Source: Chitinophagaceae bacterium UBA4411 (GTDB taxonomy: Bacteria > Bacteroidota > Bacteroidia > Chitinophagales > Chitinophagaceae). From it: DNA of 64,000 nt. Position 1 is the first letter of the stretch. Every line of letters starts with the position of its first letter. Of this stretch, positions 34,034-42,701 are shown piece after piece. Below the pieces are notes generated by a model. It was not told the DNA's origin and ran no database searches. It saw nothing but the letters and a program-made list of their open reading frames with translations. The position numbers were made by a program, and so were the translations under genes. The stretch covers positions 248,001 to 312,000 of the forward strand of contig DGQP01000014.1 in NCBI GenBank assembly GCA_002400415.1, written 5' to 3'.

Positions 34034-35275
34034 TCACCGCAGTGGAATAAATTTTTTTGTTTCTTCCGGGTAGATGCTGATAAAGTGTGAACGTACCAAA
34101 GCTGCTAAAGGTGCATCCTGGCCGGGTAACATTACAGCGATTGACATTGATAATTTAGAAGGCATATGGCAATCAATACAATTCTGATGCATGCCCGGAA
34201 ATCTGGCAGTATCTATTTTACAGAAATTATTATGCGCCACATTGTGGCAGCCGAGGCATTTTTGGGAAAAAAGGGCTTTATTGCCCCGCTGGTTTTCATG
34301 AGAATTATGACAGGTGTTACAGGTCATCGTTTCACTCATGCGAAAGCATTTACTTTTTTTCAGTAATCCGAGTTGGTTGCCGTGCACATCCACATTGCCG
34401 GTATTGACAGCCAGTTCACTCAGCGTATCGATGGTGAAGTAGTCCGTTAGTGCTTCCCCTGCCGAAAAAGAAAAAGCAGGTTGTGTTTTATGAATATTGC
34501 CGCCATGACATAATGCACAAAGATCAAGGTTTTGTTGCCTCGACATAGAAGCCGGATTTAAAATATACTTCCCTTTTTTCTCCTGCGGGTTCCTGGTCTG
34601 AAAGGCAACATGCTCTGCAGCCGGGCCATGACATTTTTCACAGTCCACACCATAAATAATGTTGGTTTTTGAGAACTCTTCCGGCTCCTTTCCGTCTTCA
34701 GATATTCTCTCCGCAAAAGTAACATGACATTCCATGCACCGGGAAGTAATGGGCCGGTCGATCATTACCCGGTCAGAAGGAAAGCCGGGACTGTTAGACC
34801 ATTGTGCGGCAGTGGTGAAATAGGTAATCGGGAGTTGAAACAGTTTGTCACCCCGCCAGCTCATAAAAGATTGTCCCTTGGCACCGGAGCCGGTAACAAT
34901 ATCAAACCGCATGGCTTTTTTTTCTTCCCCCTTAAAATAAGCAACCTGGTAAAAATGGCTATCTCTTTTTTCCATTGCCAGGACAATGTCCGGCGTATAT
35001 GCATAAACATTCTTTCCTTTTTCAAAGCTTCCTTTAATGTATTTTTCTTCCGCAGGCCTTGAAGTAAGGTAATGACCGGTTTGTTTATGCTTTTCATAAA
35101 TATCCCTGTGGCAGCCTGCACAACTGGCAGAGCCGGCGAACTGGTCAAATTTGGCAACCCCTGCTTTAATCATATCTTTGCTTTCATTATTCACACACCG
35201 GGTTAAGAGAAATCCACAAAATACAATAGCCCCTGTCACAATAATTGAACGGCGATACCTGTTGATTACATTCAT
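34034..35275 (-). CDS. Seven-heme c-type cytochrome
   Basis: The 413-residue exported protein has an N-terminal signal/anchor helix (SIIVTGAIVFCGFLLTRC). Seven CXXCH heme sites are seen: CAGCH (52), CMECH (180), CEKCH (212), CALCH (253), CNTCH (319), CLGCH (340) and CIDCH (366). Several extra His (for example TGHYL, HVAF, DVHGNQ) could be sixth ligands. The spacing and the CNTCHNSH/NCIDCHMPSKLS ends resemble cytochrome c554/NrfA-like multiheme modules. It is likely a periplasmic electron carrier or reductase subunit. No oxidoreductase, cytochrome assembly or partner gene is adjacent, so its pathway is unclear. The Arg before Cys27 makes a lipobox doubtful. Confidence 0.92.
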   Translation of the reverse strand: MNVINRYRRSIIVTGAIVFCGFLLTRCVNNESKDMIKAGVAKFDQFAGSASCAGCHRDIYEKHKQTGHYLTSRPAEEKYIKGSFEKGKNVYAYTPDIVLAMEKRDSHFYQVAYFKGEEKKAMRFDIVTGSGAKGQSFMSWRGDKLFQLPITYFTTAAQWSNSPGFPSDRVMIDRPITSRCMECHVTFAERISEDGKEPEEFSKTNIIYGVDCEKCHGPAAEHVAFQTRNPQEKKGKYILNPASMSRQQNLDLCALCHGGNIHKTQPAFSFSAGEALTDYFTIDTLSELAVNTGNVDVHGNQLGLLKKSKCFRMSETMTCNTCHNSHENQRGNKALFSQKCLGCHNVAHNNFCKIDTARFPGMHQNCIDCHMPSKLSMSIAVMLPGQDAPLAALVRSHFISIYPEETKKFIPLR

Positions 35276-35498
35276 CGTATTGAATTGACAAAAGGAAAAT
35301 TACAGAATTAGGCGTAAATAAATTAAAAACAGGTCCCATACTTTCTTATGCATTACTGACAAGTGGATTTCTTGCAAAAAAACTCTTTCTTAATTTTTGT
35401 TAACAACCGCCCCGTTCATCATTGACAAGCTGTTCAATCAGTCCGCCGGAAATATATTCGCAACCTGTTCAAAGATCATAAACCATAAACCTTCTTTT

Positions 35499-36206
35499 AT
35501 GAAAAAAATTATTTTACTGGCAGGAATCACGGCTGTCTTATTTACTGCCTGTAATAAAGAGAAAAGAGAATGCCCGGGTGCAGCTGAAAAAACATTTTCA
35601 TTAAACAACTTTACTAAAGTATATGCCGGAGAGACATTCAAAATAACGGTTGTTAAGGGAGCCGGTTTTGGCGTCAAAGCAAGTGGCTGCAATAATGACC
35701 TGGCTGACCTGGAAGTATCGGTGGTGAACGGCGGCATTCTTGATATTAAATACAAGACATTTAAAAGAAACCGCTACCGGGTTGATTTTGTCATAACCAT
35801 GCCATCCATCATAGCACTTAACCTGTCCGGTGCTGCTGAAGGCAACGTAACAGGTTTTGCGGGGCATAATGCCGTGATAAGATATGTTCTGACCGGCAAT
35901 GCAACAACTGTGGTCACCGGGGCGGCTGTCAATGCACAGGTCTATCTTTCCGGAACTTCCTCCCTCGTAATAAATGGCAATACAGAGAGCTTATACGGAG
36001 ATATTTCAGGGAATTCAAGGCTCAGTGCTTATGATCTTTCAGCAACTGAAGTTGATGTAGCTGTATCCGGCACTTCAAAAGTGTGTGTAAACCCCGTCCA
36101 GGCTATTTATGCAGAAGCTTCGGGAGAAGCAATGGTATATTACAGGGGTAATCCTCCCACTACAGCCTTCTCGGCAAGCGGCAATGGAAGAATTATCCGG
36201 GAATAA
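35499..36206 (+). CDS. Head GIN (DUF2807) lipoprotein
   Basis: The start at ATG 35499 gives MKKIILLAGITAVLFTAC (Cys18 lipobox), 235 residues. The remainder is a right-handed parallel beta-solenoid of the DUF2807 family: VYAGETFKITVVKG, NLSGAAEGNV, VLTGNATTVVTG, YLSGTSSLVI, ISGNSRLSAYD and AVSGTSKVCVN show the repeating LSGxS pattern. The protein is anchored by lipid to the outer membrane or periplasm; such proteins are widespread and of unknown function. A terminator follows. It is unrelated to the neighbouring hydrolase gene. Confidence 0.9.
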   Translation: MKKIILLAGITAVLFTACNKEKRECPGAAEKTFSLNNFTKVYAGETFKITVVKGAGFGVKASGCNNDLADLEVSVVNGGILDIKYKTFKRNRYRVDFVITMPSIIALNLSGAAEGNVTGFAGHNAVIRYVLTGNATTVVTGAAVNAQVYLSGTSSLVINGNTESLYGDISGNSRLSAYDLSATEVDVAVSGTSKVCVNPVQAIYAEASGEAMVYYRGNPPTTAFSASGNGRIIRE

Positions 36207-36229
36207 TAAACAAACAATGGTTGCGATAA

Positions 36230-36266
36230 AAAGCCGGGCCCTGTTTATGGCCGGGCTTTCATTTTT
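36230..36266 (+). terminator. Terminator after the DUF2807 gene
   Basis: AAAGCC-G-GGCC pairs with GGCC-G-GGCTTT (one internal mismatch) around CTGTTTAT, and T-rich sequence follows. Confidence 0.7.
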
Positions 36267-36328
36267 GTATTCCCGGAAACTTTTCAGGAACTTCATTGTT
36301 CATTCATTGAACTCCAAAAACAAAAATC

Positions 36329-37141
36329 ATGAAATTTCAACATTTGCTCATTGCTGCATCAATGACTGTATTTCTTTTTACTTCCTGCAAAAACGAAGAG
36401 AAAAAAATGGAACCCAAATTAAAAGAAGAAACCATCACCTATACAGGCGACAGTATTACCATGAACGGTTATGTGGTATATGATGAGAATATGGACGGCC
36501 CCCGCCCTGCTGTCCTTGTAGTGCATGAATGGTGGGGACAAAATGATTACAGCAGAAGCCGTGCGAAGCAGCTGGCCGAACTGGGTTATATTGCCATGGC
36601 AGTAGATATGTATGGTAACGGAGCACAGGCTGACAACCCTGATTCTGCCGGCAAACTGGCTATGCCCTTCTATCAAGACCCGGAAATGGCCAAAAGAAGA
36701 TTTGATGCAGCCCGGGAGAAATTAAAAACCTATACCCAAACAGACAGCACCCGGATTGCAGCGATAGGCTATTGTTTTGGTGGCGCACAGGTCTTAAATA
36801 TGGCCAAACTTGGAGATGACCTGAAAGGCGTGGTTAGCTTTCACGGCAACCTGAATGTAGTGCCTGCCAGAAAAGACCTGCTGAAAGCACAGATATTGGT
36901 TTGTCATGGTGCTGTGGACCCTTTTGTACCCCAAACAGAAGTAGACCAGTTTAAAAAACAAATGGATTCTATCGGCGCCAAATATACTTTCAGGGCCTAT
37001 GACAGTGCCACCCATGCTTTCACCAACCCGAATGCAACGGCCATGGGACAAAAATTCAATATCCCTATTGCTTACAATGCAGCCGCCGATTCTGCTTCCT
37101 GGAAAGACATGAAAGAGTTCTTCAATAACATTTTCAAATAA
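36329..37141 (+). CDS. Dienelactone-hydrolase-family lipoprotein
   Basis: The 270-residue protein has lipobox FLFTSC (Cys20). The alpha/beta hydrolase core has WWGQNDYSRSRA, VDMYGNG and the full DLH triad: nucleophile Cys149 in GYCFGGAQ, Asp197 in AVDPFVP and His229 in SATHAFTNP. DLH-type enzymes cleave dienelactones and related esters. Export as a lipoprotein is unusual compared with classical cytosolic DLH but common in this phylum. The substrate is unknown. A strong terminator lies just behind. Confidence 0.9.
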   Translation: MKFQHLLIAASMTVFLFTSCKNEEKKMEPKLKEETITYTGDSITMNGYVVYDENMDGPRPAVLVVHEWWGQNDYSRSRAKQLAELGYIAMAVDMYGNGAQADNPDSAGKLAMPFYQDPEMAKRRFDAAREKLKTYTQTDSTRIAAIGYCFGGAQVLNMAKLGDDLKGVVSFHGNLNVVPARKDLLKAQILVCHGAVDPFVPQTEVDQFKKQMDSIGAKYTFRAYDSATHAFTNPNATAMGQKFNIPIAYNAAADSASWKDMKEFFNNIFK

Positions 37142-37160
37142 GTGTTTCCTACTAAAAAAG

Positions 37161-37191
37161 AAAGCCGGGATCTGATGATTCCGGCTTTTTT
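37161..37191 (+). terminator. Terminator after the DLH-family gene
   Basis: AAAGCCGG and CCGGCTTT pair with an inner ATC-GAT helix, followed by a run of T. Confidence 0.88.
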
Positions 37192-37293
37192 ATGCTATAA
37201 ATGGTAATTTTACGAATTTTCCAGTAAAATACTTAGAAAAAATACGCTTAATCGTTATGAGATTTAAGACCTGCTTTCTATTTTGTGGCCCCG

Positions 37294-38022
37294 ATGAAAC
37301 AAATGCGTACCCCCTTGAAACAAACTATTCTTTCCCTGCTTATTGCAAGCACAGTACTGGCTTCCTGCCACAAAGAAAATCTAACAGCACCTGAAGAGGC
37401 CTGTCTGCCACAAACAGAAAACCCTGCCGGCCGCAGTTATGAGAACGGAGAAATTGTTCCTGTAAGTTATTCGAAAAAAAATTGTGGTATACTTCCTTTA
37501 AGTACCCGCAATTATTGGGTCTACCAGGATTCAGTTTTTAATGACGGTGTTTTCGTTACCGTGAAAATGGATACACTCCGGTTCAGCAAAACTTATCAGT
37601 CGGTTACCGACCAGCTCATCTGGTGGGAGACAAATATCAATATCGGTCTGCCTGACCTGCTTTATGCCAACGACTCCGCCATCTTCCTCGCTGAATATCG
37701 TCTTTTTACCACTGATCCCATCAGGGATGCCAAAAAGGAATATGGACTCTTCCCCGGCGACTCAGTAAAATATTTTACCAGCTTTGAAGATAATGCGGCC
37801 TTTGGCCGTTCGGTAAAAATGCAGGAGAATATATATACTCCCGCGGGCCATTTTGACGATTGCCTCCTGTTTGAAAAGAAAGCTCCTTTTTCCCGTAAAG
37901 ACCAGGTATTTCTTAAACCCGGTTTAGGTGTGGTTAAATATATTTCAGAAAGAGCCCCTTACGGAATGCCAATATTAAAGGTTCAGCAAATTTCCACACT
38001 GGTTAGTTTCCATATTGAATAA
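37294..38022 (+). CDS. Lipoprotein of the NYWVY...STLV-FH family, copy 1
   Basis: The start at ATG 37294 gives lipobox VLASC and 242 residues; a GTG at 37285 and an ATG at 37303 are alternatives. Key segments: NCGILPLSTRNYWVYQDSVF, WWETN, LFEKKAPF and the last residues ISTLVSFHIE. The same order and ends are found in the lipoprotein at 41568 (HCGFMPLGKKNYWVYLDSLF, WWEPN, ISTLVNFHLE). I know no named family. It is a predicted outer-membrane or periplasmic lipoprotein with a terminator behind. Confidence 0.78.
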   Translation: MKQMRTPLKQTILSLLIASTVLASCHKENLTAPEEACLPQTENPAGRSYENGEIVPVSYSKKNCGILPLSTRNYWVYQDSVFNDGVFVTVKMDTLRFSKTYQSVTDQLIWWETNINIGLPDLLYANDSAIFLAEYRLFTTDPIRDAKKEYGLFPGDSVKYFTSFEDNAAFGRSVKMQENIYTPAGHFDDCLLFEKKAPFSRKDQVFLKPGLGVVKYISERAPYGMPILKVQQISTLVSFHIE

Positions 38023-38058
38023 CAATTTTTCCACTAACTGATTTGATTATTTTTTAAG

Positions 38059-38083
38059 CCGTCATGAAAGTGACGGTTTTTTT
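38059..38083 (+). terminator. Terminator after lipoprotein copy 1
   Basis: CCGTCA and TGACGG pair around TGAAAG, followed by seven T. Confidence 0.9.
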
Positions 38084-38118
38084 ATGAACTTCATGATCCC
38101 GGTACAAATCAAATTGAC

Positions 38119-38688
38119 ATGTCAGACGCACTAACCGAAATACAGACCGAATTAACGGCAAAGGCTGATAAAAAGAATATTGCCTTCTTTACTATGATGA
38201 TCCCGGGAAAACAGAAAATATATGGTGTAAAAACGCCGGTGCTGAATGAACTGGTGAAGCAATACCAATCATTCTCATTTGACCTTGCAGAAGAACTCTG
38301 GGAATCCGGTGCACAGGAAGAAAAAGTGATTGCTATTAAGATTATGGAAAAGATGGGTAAAACAAATCCCGGAAGATTGCTGAAGCTGTTTAAAAAATTT
38401 TCGAAGCAAATAGACAACTGGGCTGTCTGCGACGGACTCGGCATGCAATTCCTGAGAGCTGTTGTAAAAACACATGAAAGAGAGATATTTACCCTGGCAG
38501 AAAAGTATTCGCTTTCTAAAGATCCCTGGCAAAAAAGATTATCCCTGGTGATGCTGGAATGGTATACCCGGAAAGGAGAACATCACACTGCCATAAAAAA
38601 AATAGTGAAACGGCTCGAAAATGATGAAGAATACTATGTGAAGAAAGCGGTGGTCTGGATTAAGAAAAACTTTGCCAGAGGGGAATAA
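38119..38688 (+). CDS. DNA alkylation repair protein (AlkD-like)
   Basis: The 189-residue protein is a HEAT-like superhelix of the AlkD/AlkC family, which flip-free excises alkylated purines such as 3-methyladenine and N7-methylguanine. Visible are YGVKTPVLNELVKQY (N-terminal helix pair), the active-site-type segment DNWAVCDGLG with the conserved Trp and Asp, and KDPWQKRLSLVMLEWYTRKGE. It is shorter than B. cereus AlkD (about 235 residues), missing part of the N-terminal helices. It is convergent with a lipoprotein gene, with only 2 nt between stops. Confidence 0.88.
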   Translation: MSDALTEIQTELTAKADKKNIAFFTMMIPGKQKIYGVKTPVLNELVKQYQSFSFDLAEELWESGAQEEKVIAIKIMEKMGKTNPGRLLKLFKKFSKQIDNWAVCDGLGMQFLRAVVKTHEREIFTLAEKYSLSKDPWQKRLSLVMLEWYTRKGEHHTAIKKIVKRLENDEEYYVKKAVVWIKKNFARGE

Positions 38689-38690
38689 CC

Positions 38691-39524
38691 CTACTGGTTC
38701 ATTTTCCGGATTTCTTCCGCCATCAGTTTCATATAAGAAGCATATTCATGAATAAAACTTTCCCCATCAGAAGGGAAACGGCCTCTTAATTTTCCCATAG
38801 CAATATCCAGGCTCAGGTGTGCTTTGGCTGTCTGTGCTGAATCGTAAAAGAGTTTCATGAAACTGCTTTTTTCAGTCAGGGGGCGGAGCCCGATGGCATG
38901 CTGGTAAAACCTGAATGGCAACATTACCCTTGAAGGGATAAAATAGCTGGATTCCCTGTCTACTAAAAAATAATACGTGGAATAATAGTCCAGCATATCA
39001 GCCATTCTTTCCTTTAACTGTTCATCTGTTTCCGGGGTTAAAGGTCTTTTTCTCCATGCATTAGATTTGTCGTCAAAAAGCCGGGACGCTTCTTTTCCCT
39101 TCAACCTTTTCAGTTTCCACTTTAATTCTATTGATTCTCCCTTATAACGGATCGTCTCAACCAGTTCCATAATATCGTTCTTGTACTGGAAAAATTCAGC
39201 AGTAAAAGGAGCATAGCCTTCGCCACCGTTTTCCACCTGCAGCAGCAGATCATCTGTAACTGCCCATTGCCCTCCTGTTTCCAGGCTATCCATCTGCCTG
39301 AACCCACCTCCTTTATCAAAACGGACAAGTTTTAATCCCATCAGGCCGATTACAGAGTCCTGTATCTCCCCGTATGCTTTTTTTTGCCGGCTGTTGTTAT
39401 CGTCATGATCCGGGTAGACCACCAGCCAGTTACCCTCAATATCATGGGCTCTCAATTCCCTGTCCGTAAGTTTTTGTCTGCAGGAAAACAAGCTGAGCAG
39501 TAACAGGACAAAAATAATTCGCAT
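38691..39524 (-). CDS. Lipoprotein of unknown function
   Basis: The 277-residue protein has lipobox LSLFSC (Cys15). An IEGNWLVVYPDHDD start and beta-rich segment (RFDKGGGFRQMDS, QYKNDIMELVET, IELKWKLKRLKG) make a lipocalin-like or DUF-type N-half; the C-half (about 165-277) is helical with YYSTYYFLVDRE and FIHEYASYMKLMAEEIRKMN. I do not recognise a family. It is an outer-membrane or periplasmic protein by lipobox. Confidence 0.7.
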   Translation of the reverse strand: MRIIFVLLLLSLFSCRQKLTDRELRAHDIEGNWLVVYPDHDDNNSRQKKAYGEIQDSVIGLMGLKLVRFDKGGGFRQMDSLETGGQWAVTDDLLLQVENGGEGYAPFTAEFFQYKNDIMELVETIRYKGESIELKWKLKRLKGKEASRLFDDKSNAWRKRPLTPETDEQLKERMADMLDYYSTYYFLVDRESSYFIPSRVMLPFRFYQHAIGLRPLTEKSSFMKLFYDSAQTAKAHLSLDIAMGKLRGRFPSDGESFIHEYASYMKLMAEEIRKMNQ

Positions 39525-39534
39525 ACTGCAAAAT

Positions 39535-39565
39535 AAAAAAGTCCCTCCGTTTCCGGAAGGACTTG
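39535..39565 (-). terminator. Terminator after the 302-residue lipoprotein gene
   Basis: AAGTCC-CTCCG and CGGAAGGACTT form a stem around TTTC; on the minus strand it is followed by a run of T. It lies 28 nt past the stop at 39593. Confidence 0.75.
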
Positions 39566-39592
39566 CTGAATTTCCCGTTTTACTTGTTTGCT

Positions 39593-40501
39593 TTAGGGTA
39601 AGGTAATAAGACGTTGATCATTGCCATCATTCCAGGTCAGCAAAGCTTTGTTATCACAGTCGCCGTTATCAGGCGCACCATAATTCAGGAATAACACCCG
39701 GTTATTGATTGTTATTTTCAACAGGCCGTTACTGATCCAGGGACAAATTACTTTTTTCAGCAGCGGGGATTCTGTGTTGAGTACGATACGGAGACCATTG
39801 TTGAATTCAGTTTCAGATCTTCCTTCCACCGTAAACACATCATCACGGCAGGCAGTTGTTGCACCACCGGCAACCTGCTTCACATATTTCAGTCCCTGGT
39901 AGGCATATCCTCTGCCGTTTGGCAATGTTACCCTGCCTCCCACTACCTGTACGGTAAATTTGATATCACCATTCTCACTCAGGTTACTGATCGTTTTAGT
40001 GCCTTCAATATGGGCACGGTTCAGGTAGAAATCACGCAGGGTGATTGTGGCTACAGCCCCGGGACGGCGAATGGGGGCAGTCAGGTGAATGATCACAGCT
40101 CCTTTACGGAACTTACCATCGGCACAGATACATCCGCTGCCAAAATCGATAGTAATTGTTTTTGGATAAGTGCTGTCTGCCGGGGTTACAGTGATATCAG
40201 CACACTGGCCAATACGCAAACGTAACTCAGCGAAAAGAAATATACGGTTCCTTCCTTCTTCGGAAGAACGCCCGGAAGTGCTTACAACGCCTTCCTCTTC
40301 AGCTGCAGTCATACCGATATCTTCAACATCATCGAAGCTGGCTTCAGCCTGTGCACTTTCATCAGAATAAGTAGTGGCTTCTTCTTCTGTCACGGGGGTG
40401 GAATTGGATAAGCTTCCTTCCTTTTTACAGGAATAAAGGATCGTGGCAAATAATACTGCGAAAGCAGCAATTGTAATGCGGTTGATTGAGAAAAGTTTCA
40501 T
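39593..40501 (-). CDS. Lipoprotein of unknown function, acidic linker
   Basis: The start at ATG 40501 (MKLFSINRITIAAF) gives lipobox ILYSC and 302 residues; the frame from 40603 adds an extra 34 residues without a signal. After the lipid Cys comes an acidic, low-complexity linker (VTEEEATTYSDESAQAEAS, about 30-75), then a globular beta-rich part with TIDFGSGCICADGKFRKGAV and CDNKALLTWND, including several Cys. No family is recognised; proteins of this form are common in Chitinophagaceae. It is divergent from the CPBP protease gene. Confidence 0.72.
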   Translation of the reverse strand: MKLFSINRITIAAFAVLFATILYSCKKEGSLSNSTPVTEEEATTYSDESAQAEASFDDVEDIGMTAAEEEGVVSTSGRSSEEGRNRIFLFAELRLRIGQCADITVTPADSTYPKTITIDFGSGCICADGKFRKGAVIIHLTAPIRRPGAVATITLRDFYLNRAHIEGTKTISNLSENGDIKFTVQVVGGRVTLPNGRGYAYQGLKYVKQVAGGATTACRDDVFTVEGRSETEFNNGLRIVLNTESPLLKKVICPWISNGLLKITINNRVLFLNYGAPDNGDCDNKALLTWNDGNDQRLITLP

Positions 40502-40601
40502 GGCTATACTTTTTAGGGTTGTGGAATCATTTAACGAAACATTGGAGTTTTTAAGCGCAGGAAAGTTTAACTGACCACTAAAAAAATTATTTTCGGGCTG
40601 C

Positions 40602-41507
40602 ATGAAGAGTATAACCAGCTATATAAGAAGCTATTTCCGCGAAACAGACAAAAGGGTATTAAGCATCGTATCAGTGCTCACCGCTGTGTTGATCGGGTTA
40701 AATTATTATTTTCAAATTGATGAAAACATCAGCAACCGGCACTCTTTTGGGTTTAGTTTCCTGTCCCGCTATTTTATTTTTTTGATTGCCTTAGGCCTTC
40801 CTTACTTTATTATTTATACAGGCAAACCGAAAAGTAATTTCCGCCAGCCTGTATTTCTCTTCCTTGTTTTCTTTGCGCCGGCCATTTTCGCCCTGAAAAC
40901 TTCTTTCAGTATCCCGTTCAATATCGCTGATAATTACACGATGAATAATTACTGGAACCATGTTTTTTACTGGCCGGTTCTTTTACTCATTATTGTAACG
41001 ATCCTGTTTGCCTGCTGGAGATCTTTTGATAAAGAGCAACCTTTTTATGGTACCAGGACCAAAGACATGGTATGGAGACCTTACTGGATGATGCTGATCA
41101 TTATGCTGCCCTTAATTGCAGCAGCTTCCACACAACCGGATTTCTTAGCCGTGTACCCGAAATTAAAATCCATCACTTCATTAAGCAATACGGAACTTTC
41201 GTGGTGGCATAAGCTTTTATTTGAACTTTCTTACGGCAGCGACTTTATCAGCATTGAATTATTCTTCCGCGGCTTCCTTATACTTGCCTTTGTTAAATGG
41301 GCTGGCAAAGATGCGATAGTGCCAATGGCTTGCTTCTATTGTACTATCCATTTTGGTAAACCACTGGGTGAATGTATCAGTTCATATTTCGGGGGACTAT
41401 TGCTGGGTATTGTTGTCTATAATACCCGTTCTATCTGGGGCGGGCTGATGGTGCATTTGGGTATTGCCTGGCTGATGGAATTGGGTGGGTATATTGGCAA
41501 CAGCTGA
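40602..41507 (+). CDS. CPBP-family intramembrane protease
   Basis: The 301-residue membrane protein has about eight transmembrane helices. The CPBP (CAAX/Abi) motifs are near the C-terminus: IELFFRGFLIL, corresponding to EExxxR with a single Glu before FFR, TIHFGKPLGE with a conserved His, and MVHLGIAWLM with a second His. Family members are glutamate-type intramembrane proteases; some process prenylated proteins, others are of unknown target. The first Glu of EExxxR is replaced (I-E), which should be checked for activity. It is divergent from the lipoprotein gene at 40501. Confidence 0.78.
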   Translation: MKSITSYIRSYFRETDKRVLSIVSVLTAVLIGLNYYFQIDENISNRHSFGFSFLSRYFIFLIALGLPYFIIYTGKPKSNFRQPVFLFLVFFAPAIFALKTSFSIPFNIADNYTMNNYWNHVFYWPVLLLIIVTILFACWRSFDKEQPFYGTRTKDMVWRPYWMMLIIMLPLIAAASTQPDFLAVYPKLKSITSLSNTELSWWHKLLFELSYGSDFISIELFFRGFLILAFVKWAGKDAIVPMACFYCTIHFGKPLGECISSYFGGLLLGIVVYNTRSIWGGLMVHLGIAWLMELGGYIGNS

Positions 41508-41567
41508 TAAGAGTTTCTCGTTCACCTCCCGATTGGAAATGTCAGCTTAAATAGCGTATTTTATAAT

Positions 41568-42254
41568 ATGAAATACCTCTTCCTTTTGAATAGCTTAGCA
41601 ATTTTATTTTTTAGTTGTCAGCGAAACAAAACTGATAGACCAGCTGCAAATAATTGTATCTCTTCGTCGCAATTGCCAACTGATTATCCAAGTGACGGAC
41701 TTTCTGAAACCTACTACAATAACACCCATTGTGGGTTTATGCCTTTAGGTAAAAAAAATTACTGGGTGTATCTGGATTCATTATTTGACAGCAATGGGGA
41801 GTTTACTGGCACTAAATATGATACCTTAAAGTTTACCAAGACATATTATAGTACCGACAGTATTGTTTGGTGGGAGCCAAATGTATTTAAAGGCTTTTTC
41901 AGATTTAATTATTCTACTGACAGCATTTTGTACACGTTGGGAGATCGCTGGGGTAACAGACTATTAGTAGAATGGGCGAAGCCCTTAATTACTGATTCTA
42001 CAAACGATGAGTGTATTTATACAGATCATGCTACGCTTTGTAAAGCCTGGAAAATTAATGAGCCTGTAAACGTGCCTGCTGGTAGTTTTAATCAGTGCTT
42101 CCATTACCGGAAATTATGGTTCCTTGGAAACGATTTCGATTTCTATTTCAAACCAGGTGTTGGAGTATTAAAATTCTGGTATTATAGCAAGTATCCTGAC
42201 GGCAGAATGAAACCAGCTACAATCTCAACATTAGTCAATTTTCATTTGGAGTAA
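41568..42254 (+). CDS. Lipoprotein of the NYWVY...STLV-FH family, copy 2
   Basis: The 228-residue lipoprotein (lipobox ILFFSC) is a paralogue of the one at 37294. Shared: HCGFMPLGKKNYWVYLDSLF, DTLKFTKTYY, WWEPN, AGSFNQCFHYRKLWF, FYFKPGVGVLKFW and a final ISTLVNFHLE. The DNA is visibly more A/T-rich than the copy at 37294 and its neighbours, so it may be a recent arrival or simply less constrained. The rnpB gene follows on the other strand 34 nt later. Function unknown. Confidence 0.78.
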   Translation: MKYLFLLNSLAILFFSCQRNKTDRPAANNCISSSQLPTDYPSDGLSETYYNNTHCGFMPLGKKNYWVYLDSLFDSNGEFTGTKYDTLKFTKTYYSTDSIVWWEPNVFKGFFRFNYSTDSILYTLGDRWGNRLLVEWAKPLITDSTNDECIYTDHATLCKAWKINEPVNVPAGSFNQCFHYRKLWFLGNDFDFYFKPGVGVLKFWYYSKYPDGRMKPATISTLVNFHLE

Positions 42255-42287
42255 TTTTGGCAGAGATACTCCTGGGTTGTTTAAAAA

Positions 42288-42659
42288 GCTACAAGCCGGT
42301 AAGCCGGATTCTGTCGTGGGCTATCATTTATCTGTTCCGGCAGTTACCCACCGGAATCCATCTGCCTACCCTGTACCCTGACTGCCGTAAGGCAGGCTTG
42401 GGCGAGCAGCCCTCCAACGGTACTATACGTGGCATTTCAGCATGCAAGGTTTACCCGCCCATGATGTTACCATCAAAAGCCGTGAGCTCTTACCTCACGT
42501 TTTCACCCTTACCCGAAGGCAGTTATTTTCTGTGGCACTATCTCTTTCCCGACCCTTCAACAAGCTCAGGGTCTGGAAGCCGGCTCTTCACCGGTGCATT
42601 GCTCTGTGCTGTCCGGACTTTCCTACCTGATCACTCAAGTCGATAGCCTGGCTTGTAGC
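42288..42659 (-). ncRNA. rnpB: RNase P RNA
   Basis: The catalytic RNA of ribonuclease P cleaves the 5' leader of tRNA precursors. On the minus strand, the 5' GCTACAAGCC (42650-42659) and 3' GGCTTGTAGC (42288-42297) pair perfectly as P1. The conserved core is visible: AGGAAAGTCCGGACAGCAC near the 5' side, AAGGGTGAAAACG, GGTAAGAGC-C, GGGTAAACC in the middle, and AGATAAATGATAGCCC with ACAGAATCCGGCTTA near the 3' end. It is bacterial type A by layout, and the P9 hairpin carries an unusual TGAGCTTGTTGAAG loop. Plus-strand frames across this region are not genes. A T-rich stretch follows the 3' end. Confidence 0.97.
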
Positions 42660-42663
42660 AGGG

Positions 42664-42671
42664 CAAAGGTA
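42664..42671 (-). promoter_or_regulatory. TACCTTTG, -7 box of rnpB
   Basis: On the minus strand this matches TAnnTTTG exactly and ends 4 nt before the 5' end of P1, so the transcript would start at or very near GCTACAAGCC. The -33 position has no clear TTTG. Confidence 0.6.
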
Positions 42672-42701
42672 ATTTTATTTTGTGGGTATACTCCTAACGG
42701 G

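Noticed and set aside
42257..42287. A tRNA or other RNA gene between the lipoprotein and rnpB
   Set aside because: The gap is too short and no clover-leaf is seen.
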